Positions 1 to 12,300 of a stretch of DNA of 64,000 nucleotides are shown here, piece by piece. Made by a program: the position numbers and the translations under genes. Origin of the DNA: Plazaster borealis (Eukaryota; Echinodermata; Asteroidea; Forcipulatida; Labidiasteridae); assembly GCA_021014325.1 (NCBI GenBank), contig CM037467.1, positions 2,728,001 to 2,792,000 of the forward strand, read 5' to 3'. The notes below the pieces were generated by a model that did not search any database, was not told the origin of the DNA, and saw nothing but the letters and a program-made list of their open reading frames with translations. Each line of letters begins with the position of its first letter. The stretch's first letter is position 1.

Positions 1-319
1 AAACCTTCGATTGAAGTTATTTCTACCAATCATTTTAATAACACTGAAACCGGGTTGTTAACTAGCTACGAAGATTGTCGCGTCAGCGCAATAAGTTTGG
101 TCAAAAGGTCATATCTTGCACACTTGTAAATACACAATTTGCAACCAGGTCAACACTTCATCTAGCGGCCTTTTTACATTTGTTACACATTTTAATCAAT
201 TAGTCATATTTTGGATTATACCTGATATGTTCATAAATGTTATTTTTAAAATATTAAAAGTCTGACTTAAGAAATAGGTATTTTTTGTGCAATTATTATG
301 TTTGTTTTTTTTGCAACAG

Positions 320-377
320 TATCAACTCGTTAATGAATTTCCAAATGATCTGATATGCTGCCATTGTATTCCAGAAG
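320..377 (+). CDS. Exon: C-terminal end of a VWC module
   Basis: A 58-base exon follows a T-rich tract ending in CAG and ends at GTAGGT. It encodes YQLVNEFPNDLICCHCIPE plus one base (phase 0 in, phase 1 out). The CCxxC ending matches the third exons of the two other split VWC modules (3496-3532 and 35964-36009), so the earlier parts of this module lie upstream of the window. Nothing supportable as an exon is seen in 1-319. Confidence 0.6.
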
Positions 378-3300
378 GTAGGTTAAGCTGTAACGTTATA
401 TTTTCATTTTCATTGTGCTGCCTTGCAAATCTTAAAGCTGGACGATTCTTTTCCAATCAATCTTGTGTTTTGTGTTTTACCCATACACCGATAAGTGTTA
501 AGCACTTTATACCCAGTACTTTTCCGGGTCCTTTGAGAAAGAAAAAAATCCACAGGCATATTACTTGGGTGAGATTCGAACCCATGACCTTTGCCATAAT
601 AGAGCAGATGTCTTTCCACTAGACCACTGAGTTTGCTGGGTAGCTAGATGCAGTTTGAATCATCTATTTTAGCAGCGGGTACCGCAACAACTTTTATTAT
701 TTGAACTGCCTCTAGCTACCAGGCAGTCTGGGTGTCTAGTGGTAAGACTTCTGCTCTAGCATGGCAAAGGTTCGAATCCCACCCAAGTACTATGCCTGTT
801 GATTTTGCACTCGGGGAAAGTACTGAGTATACAGTGCTTATCACACATCGGTGTATGGGTAAAACACAAATAATATTCTTTATCCCCGATGCAAATTGAA
901 CATCCTGGTGTTATTTCAATGTTTCATCTTAATTTGGTTTTTCTTTTTAAATATCAAATTTGGTTAACCAAAAGCCTTGAAGCTGTTGATAAACACTTAG
1001 TGGAGGTAGATCTTTTGAATCTTAAAAACTCGTTCATTTTCTTTCAGATCTGGGAGTTTTTTGGGGCAGAGGGGATGGGATAGTGCATCTTTGAAATGTT
1101 TTTAGTGACCACAAAATATATTGAAATTTTAATTTGTCTTTCTTTCAGATCGCTGTCAATATGTCAATGATCCACCAATGGTCTATAGAGAGGTAAAGTA
1201 ACGATGCGTTTTATTCATGTTTTCCTGAGGGCAAGAGAATCAGCAAGAACAGGGGAAAGTGGAAGGAGCTTGTTGCAAAATGTTTAAAAGCACTGTACAC
1301 GTTTGGTAATTACTCAACAACAAAATTGTATAAAAACTTACTTGGTAACGAGCAACGGAGAGCTGTTGATAGTATAAAACTATGTAAGAAACAACTCCTT
1401 CTGAAGTTACGTAGTTTTTGAGAAAAAAAGGTAATTTCTCACTGAAATATTTGAATCTGAAAAAGACTTCTGGCCAGAAGTCTTTTCAGGCATCTCAAAG
1501 CAAACAAATTTGTGCAAAAAGGGTGCTTTTTCGTTCATTATTTTTTTGCAACTTTGATGACCAAATGAGCCCAAATTTTCTCAGGTTTGTTATTTTATGC
1601 ATATGTTGGGATACACCAAGTGAGAATACTGGTCTTTGACAATTACCAAACGTGTCCAGTGCCTTTAAGGGGAGCGTTCAGAGACAATGATCAATTCTGC
1701 AATCAAGTCTGTTTGACTTATGAAACAAAATGTAAAGTCAGTTGGAGAACAAAATAATATCTTCAGCTCGGGACTATGAGGTCGTTAGTGCAGTTTGTAT
1801 GAATTTCATAAAACTGGTTTTGAATATTCTGGAGCGCCTGGTAAATGGAGTTTATTGATCAAGAGTGGTCTCCAAAGTAATTGTTTAGGAAAAAGAAAAC
1901 ATTCGTTTTTAAAGAAAAACATTTGTGTAGATTTTGATTTAGTTTTTCAAATCTATACCAATTTTTGATCATTACGAACTGCAATTTACGACCTTTATAG
2001 TACTGAGCTGACAACATATTTTTTTTGTCATGAAGATGTGTGTATTAGCCTTGACCCTCCTTGTGTTTTTGACGAGAGACGCTTCCATGTCTTCCAAAAT
2101 TCTCCACTCTTTGGTAACTTAATAACAAAATGTTTGGACTTGGATAAGATTGGTATGTCATGGCGTGTCGTGGCCGAGCGGTCTAGTTCACCGGACCTAA
2201 GCTCTGGTGTTGTCAGCAGCAGAGTGTGGGTTTGAATCCTGGTCATGACACTTGTGCCCTTGAGGAAGGCACTTACCATAATTGCTTTGTAAGAAGTTGG
2301 GAAGGTAGTGCATTCTTCTCTAGCAGCCAGGCTCCTAGTGGATGATACCCATGCCAACATCCTTACGGACTGTAAAGGGGGTAACCCTGTTTCAGCCCCA
2401 GGAGTAGGTGGCAACGTGCCCCTGGTGACAGTTGATTTGGGTCGACAGTTAAGTGTAACCCTCACCTTGAAGTGGCCTTCCGGTCTTGTGATGTTAGGCG
2501 ATATCTCATTAAAACAAATTTAAAAAATGCCTTATCCTATGTCTTTTCCTGCAGTACCATATCCTACGAAGTCGGACAACTTCCTGAAATTGATTGTGGA
2601 AATGTTTGTACTAAGGTTAAACAATCAGCTTTTATAATTGTGTGGTATTGTGGGTTGATGTTTTGCAGGTTGGAGAAACATGGAAGCCTGATAAATGTAC
2701 GGAATGTGTATGTGAAGAATCCTACACTGTTACATGTATGTCCATGTCATGCATGCCAGCCCCTTGTGATAACGTAAGTTTTTTCACTCTCATCATAATC
2801 TGTTGTTGTTTTGTACCAACTATTCCAACTAAAACTGAAAATACAAACCAAATAATATTCTTTATCCCCGATGCAAAATGAAAATTTTTGTGGTACCCGC
2901 TACTAATTTATAGAATTTGAACTGCCTCTAACCACCGGGCTAGCTCGGTGGTCTAGTGGGACATCTGCTATAGCATTGCAAAGGTCGTGGGTTTGAATCC
3001 CACCAGAGTGATATACCTGTGGGGTTTTTCCACAATAATCAGGAAGTACTGAGTAAACAGTGCTTAATACACATCGGTGTAAGGGCAAATACCAAATAAT
3101 ACAACTGAAAAGATTACAACAAGCCCAATTAAAACCACTGCAGCAACTACAACCCCTAGCAAACCAAGTAATTGATACATATATTTCAGATTTTTGTCCC
3201 TTACATTCAAGTTCCAACGCTCAATTTTTTGCTGGAAGACCAAGTTGTTGTTGTTTTGGAATGTTGTTATTTACTCATTTTGTATCGCGCCATGAGGGTC

Positions 3301-6300
3301 AACACTTGGCGGATACCAAAGCATAATAAGTGCTCTATTATTATTGTTATTATTAATCAAAGAGACAAGTATTTGTAATTATCAAACAAAGTGATCAGTC
3401 TCAATCTGAAAGCTCGCTGATTGTGAAGTACATACCAATATTCATCCTCTAGTTTGAGCTGTGTTTTTGATGTACTGTTGTTCTTGTTCTGATAGCCCAT
3501 TGACGATCCTGATGTCTGCTGTCCGTACTGCCGTAAGCATCTATCTTTTATCTGTCCAAATGAATTAAGTCATGCTCTTTGATCTACTTCTCTAGCACCG
3601 AAGATATTGTTCCCAAAAGCTCCTTGGAATCTATAGACTATAACCCCAATGGTTATCAAAAGGTGGAAATGCCATCATTTCAACGTACCTCCGTATCTGC
3701 ATCCAAGTTTCAAACTGATTTTGTCAGCAATGACTTTCACCCTCGTTTATAAAGTGTCATAAAAAACTCAAACACAGCAACTGTCTGTGTACATTTTCGT
3801 GAATTTGTTTATTGATCGATAGTTTGAGAAATGTTTTAAAGGCGTCGTACACGTTTGGAAATTGGCAAAGACCAGTGTTCTCACTTGGTGTATCCCAACA
3901 TATGCATAAAATAACAAGCCTGTGAAAATTTGGGCTCAATTGGTCATTAAAGTTGCAAGAAAATGATGAAAGAAAAAACACCCCTGTTGTACGAATTGGT
4001 GTGCTTTCAGATAGAATAATAAAAACTTCTTGCAAGAAGTTTTTATTATTTTAGTGAGAAATTACCTCTTTCTCAAAAACTACGTTACTTCAGCGGGAGT
4101 CGTTTCTCACAATGTTTTATACTATCAACAGCTCTCTGTTGCTCGTTACCAAGTCAGTTTTTATGCTAATATATATTTTGAGTAATTAACAAACATGTAC
4201 GATGCCTTTAAACACCTCCCAATTGCCTTTTTTTTTACATGCTGGTTTGTTTTCTTCTCAATATTAACTCACAATTCGCAATTTGTATCACGCGAGTGTA
4301 AAGTTATACGTCAATTTTTTCTTGATTTGTAGCGCCAACCACAACCGAGCTACCAACTACCACTGCTCCTACTACAACAGAAAAGATTACAACACGCCCA
4401 ATCATAACCACTGCAGCAACTACAACCCCTGGAAAACAAAGTAATTGTTATATATATTTCAGTTTTTCTTCAAATAAGCTTGCATCACCCAATTTTTTGC
4501 TAAAGACCAAAATGTTTTTCTCACATTGTCAATAAAGTGAGAGCAATAATAATAGTCTTATATAGCGCACATATCTACCAATAAGGTACTCAAGGCGCTT
4601 GAGCATAGAGAAACATTAAAAGACAGGTTTTCAATTTATTTTTAACTATGAAACCAATTTATGTAGCACCTTATAAGGGTTAACAAGGTGCTGCGGCACA
4701 CCCAGCAGCCACTGCCAGAAATACCGGGGCAAACCCCTTTTCTTAGCGATAAGTGTATCTGGGTTCTTTTACGTACATTACACAACACACAGGACCTCTG
4801 GCTTTACTTCCCATCCAAAGGACAAAGCAATAATGGTTAAGTGTCTTGCCAAGGACACAAGTGTCAAGACTGGGACTCGAACCCACACTCTGCTGATCAG
4901 AAACACCAGAGCTCGAGTCCAGTGCTCTTAACCGCTCGGCAACGACCTCCAAGTGCATGGTTCCCTAAAATGTTCACATGATGCATGTGGGTCTTCTACC
5001 AGTTACACACCTATGTTCCGACACCCCTAGTGTATTTTCCTATTCCTAACCCTAACCCTTACCCTAACTCTAACCCTATCCCAAACTCTAACCCTAATCC
5101 TAACTTTAACCCTAACCCTAGCATGTAAATCACGAGGGGTTTTTCGGAACATATGGTTGTCGGTACATAGGGGTGTCGGAATATAGAGCAGTCACCCTTC
5201 CACCCTTTGGCTTACCTTGAACTCTTCTTCATTCCAGTTTGTCCGAGTCACTGCCACGTCACCGAAGAGATACCATGTGATAAGCAGTTTTATGTCGGAG
5301 GCAATCTTCCATTCGATAGCAAGTTCATCTGTAATCCTATGGTTGATCCGAGCATCGATCCCGACTGCAAGTGTGAAGAGGGCTATTACAAAGATGGACC
5401 AGACGGAGATATCGATAGCTTGTACAATTTCAATTATGGATCCCCAATGTGTCTGAAATTCGAGGAGCACTGTGACGAGTGTCTGAATGAATTTGGTGTT
5501 TACATACCTGTAAGTCTCTACACAATGTTTTTTCTTTTTTACGTAATAAAACACAAGGGAAACTTTACTGGGTAAAATTTTCATAACTTTGGGTTGAACA
5601 AAGACAAATTTACTAGAGCCGAACCTGAACCTGTGTCCTCCAGATTAAAGTGCCGGCGCTCTACCAACTAAGCTGGCGCTATATTCAGGCATGAATCATT
5701 TCTCAGTTTTCTGAGGGTTGGTGTCCCTTCACGAGTGCTGCGGCCAGAGTTGTGATTGGTACCCGCTGTCACCTTGCTTAATGTGGATTGATTCGACGTT
5801 CTGTGAAAATACTGACAGGTTTTTGCTGTTTCTCAGCAAGTAGACTCTGCATTCAGCTGAAACTACATGTACTACATATTAAGCTGTTAAAGTTTTGTAT
5901 TAATGTTTTTGTTTGTTTTTTTAGGAAGGGGAGTCTTATGTGCGAGGAGAGTGTGAAGTTTGTGTGTGTCGCTACATGTTCTCACAATATATTTATGAAT
6001 TTGAATGTGTCTATGATGGAAGACTACCGACCTGTGTCACAGAAGGTAGACATCTTTTTTAACGATTTGAATATTTGTAGACATGAAAGGTTATTAAAGG
6101 CACTGGACACGTTTGGTAGTTGTCGAAGACCAGTATTCTCACTTGGTGTAACCCAACATATGCATAAAGTAACAAACCTGTGTGAATTTGGGCTCAATTG
6201 GTCATCGAAGTTGCTAGAAAATAATAAAAGAAAAAACACCCTTGATGCACACATTTGTGTGCTTTCAGATGCCTGAGAAAGGCTTCAGGCCTGAAGTCTT

Positions 6301-9300
6301 TCTCAGATTCAAATATTTTTGTGAGAAATTACCTCTTTCTCAAAAATACGTAGCTTCGGAGGCAGTCGTTTCTCACAATATTCTATACTATCAACAGCTT
6401 GTTACCAAGTAAGTTTTTATGCTAATATGTATTTTTAGTAATTACCAAACGTGTCCAGTGCCTTTAAAGAGCCACTTGAGAGAAACAAATTGTTAACGGG
6501 AATGCTATGCTTGTTTATAATGAGTTTGTTTATCAATTAATTGTAATTTTGATATTTTGACATTTCTAAATTTTTAGTAATTATCGATCAGCCACCATAC
6601 ATAAGCCTGGGTTTTAAAACTAAATCTCTTTTTCAATATTTCATCTCTTTTTTCATTAGCACCCACTACAACGGTACCAACAACAACCACTGAGGCACCA
6701 ACAACTACCGGTAAATCTTATACTTCTTAAAAATGTATTTGTTAACAAAATAACTACTAAAAATAGTCTTTTATCAGGGCTTAAAATCTCTACTGGACCA
6801 CTGGCATAGGATAGCGGAAATACTTTTTGTTGTGGTCGGGTTGGTGTAGTGGTATCTTTCCTTGCCTTCCACCTCTTGGATCCCGGTTCGGAACATGCCG
6901 GGGGCACTATGTGGATTGGATTTTCAGTCCCTACCTGAATGCGTGGGTTTTCCCTGGAATAATTCTCTGAAACTTCCTTCCTTGTCTTCTCTCCTTTGGG
7001 TTCTTGGCTAGTACAGTGATTAAGTTCGCTTTTCTGAGAGTCCTTGGCTTCACAGCCAAAATAAATGAAATGAAATGAAATGAAAAAAAATAGTTTTATT
7101 AATGTCTTTGTTTTCCTTTTTTCTTTTTTCCAGCTGGTACAACAGTGATAACAACACCTGGTACAACTCCATTCTTACCGAGTTAGTATCTTCTTTTGAA
7201 AGAATTGGTTTAATAAGTTTAACTGATCTCGGGAGTTCTGTTTTTTGTAAATTGCTAAGTATTATTTCCTTTGCTCATAAATAGTTATTCCTTACCGGTG
7301 ATCATAACACACAAAACTTTTTAATTTTTTTCGTCTTTTCATATAAACATAAATTTTTGAGATTTTTTGAGATACCTTTTGGGATTGTTGGTAGTGCAGC
7401 GACGTAGCTTGCGATGGCCTCAAGGTATCTTCATTCAGCGTAGTGATTTAATCCTCCGTCATGTGTCTGCCTTTTGGCCACCAACAATGATCTGATCATG
7501 TGATCATAGCTTTTGATGTGATGCTAATAAATATTTGATAATTTATTTTTATCCTTTTGTTAGTTTGTGATGACAACTGTCACGTGATCGAACCGATTCC
7601 GTGCGAATCCCAAGACATAGCAACCAAGAAAGATCATGCCCCGTTTACATCCGACATTTACTGCAACCCAGCCTTTGCCAAGATAATGAACTACACAGAT
7701 CCTTGTAAATGTCGCGAAGGATACATCCGAGACTACAGTGGAGATTTGAGCCCAAACTCTCTGGAATTTCACATTGGGTTCTCATGGAAAACATACATGT
7801 GTGTGAAGCTCGATGAACCGTGTGAAGTCGGTCCCTGCTCGATAGACGGCACTTCTGTTTTGGTATGTCGTTATATGCAATCATTTGAATCTTTGTTTCC
7901 TTTATTGTCACTCCTTTTTTTCGCCTGACTGCATCTGGTACACTTATATACTTGTATTTGTGTGTTAATAATAATAATAATGATGTCTTCTGATAAAGTT
8001 CCTCTGTGGATATCTTCGAATGGTGCACATGCAATAAAATGTGAAAAAAAGAGGTGCTGAATAAAAACAGCAGCAGAATAAGTGGTTGGTACCCGCTGTC
8101 ACCTCGCTAAACATGAATGGATGCAATGTTCTTGTGAAAATACCGTGACAGTTTTTGCTGTTTTCTCAACAAGTATAGACTGTACCCAGTTGACTTTCAC
8201 ATCTGACTTTCATTGTATCTTTCTTTATAATTTTGACAATAAGTTAGTATAATCTTGACAAAAACCAATCTATGACCCTACCTTCAACAGAAAGGGGAGC
8301 TAAACATCTAGTTTTGCACGTTTCATGGTTCACGTGAAAGTGAAGCGAATTCCTTGACGCAAAGTGAAGGGAATTACCTGACACAAACCTGAATCACATC
8401 AAGCAAAAGTGAATATGAAGCGAATTATGTGACGCAAACAATTGCTCCACGCGAAAGTGAATATGAAGCGAATTACGTGACGCAAACAATCACTTCACGC
8501 GAAAGTGAATATGAAGCGAATTACGTGACGCAAACAATCACATCACGCGAAAGTGAATATCAAGCGAATTACGTGACGCAGACAATCACTTCACGCGAAA
8601 GTTAATATATAAAGCGAATTATGTGACTCAAACAATCACTCCACGCAAAAGTGAATATGAAGCGAATTACGTGACGCAATCAATCACTTCATGGGAAAGT
8701 GAATACAAAGTGAATTATGTGACGCAGACAATCAGATATGCGCTGTTTTCCAATTGCGCTTCACTTTCACAATATTTGCGTGTAGTATGAAACGGGCTTT
8801 ACAGAGTCTGGGGAGTGAAGTTTGACAAATTTTGTGTCTTGTTTGTGAATCTTTTTGCAGCCAGGGGAAACCATTCAGAAAGACTGCCTGTTATGCACCT
8901 GTAAGTCTTATATTGGTAACAACAGTGAAGATACCCATCATGAATTGGAATGTGTACCAGTGGTGGACTGTACTACGACACCAGGTAGGTTAATAAACAC
9001 TTTTAGAGCACTGTTGGTTTCCCAATACTCTGCTTTAGCTTCCATTGGTGTGTCGTGGCCGAGCGGATAACAACACCGGACTCGATCTCTGGTGTTTCTG
9101 ATCAGCAGAGTGTGGATTCGAGTTCCGGTCATGACACTTGTTTCCTTAGGCAAGACACTTAACCATTACTGCTGCGTCCTTTGGATAGGACGTGAAGCCG
9201 TAGGTCCTGTGTGTTGTATAGTGCACGTAAAAGAACCCAGTGCACTTATCGTAAAAAGAAGCGGTTCACCCCAGTATTCCTGGTTTGATTGTCTGCATAT

Positions 9301-12300
9301 TGTGCCACAGCACTTGTAAACCATTACATGGTGCTATGTAAAGGAAAGAGGTATCATACTTCAAAATGTAGCTCAGCATACTTTGCAGGAAAAAATACTG
9401 AGCGCTTTGAGACATCCATCGGGTGTGGAAAAGCACAATATAAGAACTATGTATTATTATTATTTCTTTACTTCTTTTATGCATTTCTGCCTTGTTGCCA
9501 AACTGTTATGTAAAATTCTTATCATCATTCTGCATAATCCTTCTTGTCGTTGTTATTATTACCTTTAAAGTATAATTATTATTATCATATTTTCATTAAT
9601 ATTATTTTCTTTCAATATATTCCTCTTTAAGTTTAGTTGTTAATATTTGTTTGTTTGTTGCTTTTTGCTGTAAATTGTGTCGGTTTGTGTTTGTCAGTGG
9701 GCATTTCAATACAAGCCTAATTTTGGGCTTCTGAAAATGCCCCCATATTGTTCTTAATCCATTTCATTATTTTATTTCTATTTATTTTTTCAATCGGGTC
9801 TTGATTGTCTTTGAGTTAAATAAACATTCTAAATTTGTATATTTTTCTTTCTTTTTACCAATATGGAACTAACAATGAATTGAATTGAAATATAATATGG
9901 TTTATTTTGGGGGGACAGTCGATATCAGCTCCCTGAGGAAATGGAAATTGACTTGTTCCCAAGGCGAAGCTGATGGAACCAGTTTGTCAAGTTCCATTGG
10001 AAGCTAATACTTGGAGCTAATACTTCTTCTCTACAAAGAACATCTCTCTTAACACAATTGACCATTCCATGATTTATATTCCAGGAACAACAACTACGAT
10101 TATTACGACTCGCAGCACAACTCCTCTGATAACTACTTCAAGAAGAACAACCACACTAGTACCAACAACTACACCCATCAGGACAACCACACCCATACTA
10201 ACAACCACGCCCATCAGGACAACCACGCCCATCAGGACAACCACGTCCATATTAACAACCACGCCCATCAGGACAACCACGTCCATATTAACAACCACGC
10301 CCATCAGGACAACCACGTCCATATTAACAACCACTCCCATCAGATCAACCACACCCATCAGAAAAACCACACCCATCAGAACAACCACACCCATCAGATC
10401 AACCTCGCCCACATTACCAACCACACCCATACTAACAACCACGGCCATAAGGACAACCACACCATTTACAACAGCTGGGCCAGTTGTGACGACCACGCCT
10501 ACGAGGACAACTCCAATCTTTAGTACTACCGGAGCTCCAACAACAGCTGAGAAAACAACTCCCATAGTTGAAACAACAACAGGTACGCAATACAAAAAAC
10601 AGAAAGGAATGTTAAATTGTTGTAAATTTCCAAAATTTTGTTTTCAAGAACTTTTGTGACTTCAAAGTTTTAGCCTCTGAACAAAACCATAAAATATTGG
10701 ATGCATTTGCGCTGCATATATGAAGCAAAACTTGATGTCGGGAATCAAGTTGTGGAGGCATTTTCTTGGATGATGCTATGAAAGCTCTGAAGTAAACATC
10801 TCAGTTTTAGCCAAAGAAGTGAGCGACATTTTGTGTGATGCAAGAAACTGACAGATAAGTATTCTTTCTGCAAAGTGTTTTGAATTCTTAGAATTATCAT
10901 TTTTCCCCTGAGAGTCTAGCTTCCATTTAAAAAAATACTCCATAGTAGATATAGATTGTAGATCAATTTTAAAATTGTAATCAGTGCCCAGTTTTATAGA
11001 GCTGCTTAAGCACTAAATGTAGCTAAGCAAAGCAAAATTATGCTTGCCAGAATATGATTTTCATCCAAAATACCAGGTTACATGCACCATCTTTAACTGT
11101 ATTTGCTTATTTTTGCCTGCAGAAAATTTGTCAGCAATAGTTTCTGTTTATTAAGCAGCTCTATGAAATTGGGCCCTAGTTTTAGAGCGTCATCCACAAA
11201 TCTGCTTACCAGTATTTGAACTTTTAAATATGTTTCTGAAGCTATGCTAATTTGTTTTAAATGTCTATAAGAAGTAGTACGTAGTTTTCTTAGTAAAAAT
11301 GTAGAACTTGTTCCAGTTAATGCAAATAATTAAATGCAATATGAGGAAGGCTTTTTAAAAATTACAATTCTTTTTCAATTTGTGGACAAGTTTTTTGCAT
11401 GACACCTCTTCTGGAGCTGGAAATAGAAGAAATGTGGACAATCTCCGATGGTGTAAACGATAAAATTCTTGAAGATCGAAATGCCCCCTGGAAAGTGGAT
11501 AGCATCATCTTGTTCCCCATCATCAAGACTATGCTTCGTACCTCGGCAGAGATCAGAGGTCTTCAAATCAAGGGGATGGTGACCCAACTACTGGAGATCT
11601 CACTGGGCTACAGCATCAACAGAACTCTGGACTTCCAGTACATGGTAAAACATTTCATCCGGCTAAATTATACATTTCAAAATATTACACAAATATTGGA
11701 TGCATGTGAGTATAGGGTGTCATGGCCGAATGGTTTAGAGCATCGAGTTCAAGTTCTGGTGGTTAAGTCACCGGGGTGTGGAATCGAATCCTGGTCATGA
11801 CACTTGTGTCCTTGAACAAGATGCTTTACTGTAATTGCTTCTCTTCACCTAGGGGTATAAATAGGTATCTGCAAGGGTAGAGGTTGATATTGTGTTTGAA
11901 AAAGCCTTTGGAGCACCACGGCAGCTCGGGGCTGTATACTCCCCATGAAGCTGAGAAAGATTAAAGGAATGTTATTGGCCTAATGACCTGGGCCCAATTT
12001 CATAGAGCTGCTTAAGCAGAAAATATTGCTTAACAATTTTCTGCTGAGCAGAAATGAGCAGGATACCAGTCACAAATTGTACACATGTCATAATTTTGTT
12101 GTGCTTAGCTAGTTTTTGTGCTTAAGCAGCTCTATGAAATTGGGCCCAGGGCATTAATGTTGAGCTACGGCTCCGTCATAAATTTTGGAGCAGTACATTC
12201 TGCACGTTTTTTTTCAACATCAAATGGAATCTGGAGCCGGTGACGGAACCTAGAGCCGGAGACGGAGCCTAAGCCGAGGTTTGCGAAATGCCCCAGGTTT

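Noticed and set aside
520..4955. tRNA genes
   Set aside because: Segments with A- and B-box motifs are continuous with SINE bodies and occur in several copies; none folds into a clean cloverleaf as far as I can see.
5041..5122. A chromosome end
   Set aside because: CCCTAA repeats are short, degenerate, within a foldback element and in the middle of a gene.
5788..6276. Plus-strand frame of 162 aa spanning a VWC exon
   Set aside because: Different frame from the Cys-patterned exon and runs into an M1 MITE.
8310..8750. CRISPR-like array
   Set aside because: Repeats are directly adjacent with no unique spacers, in an animal intron.
10074..10595. Val-rich minus-strand frame opposite the PTS minisatellite exon
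   Set aside because: By-product of the ACC/ACA-rich repeat; the plus strand has splice sites and phase.
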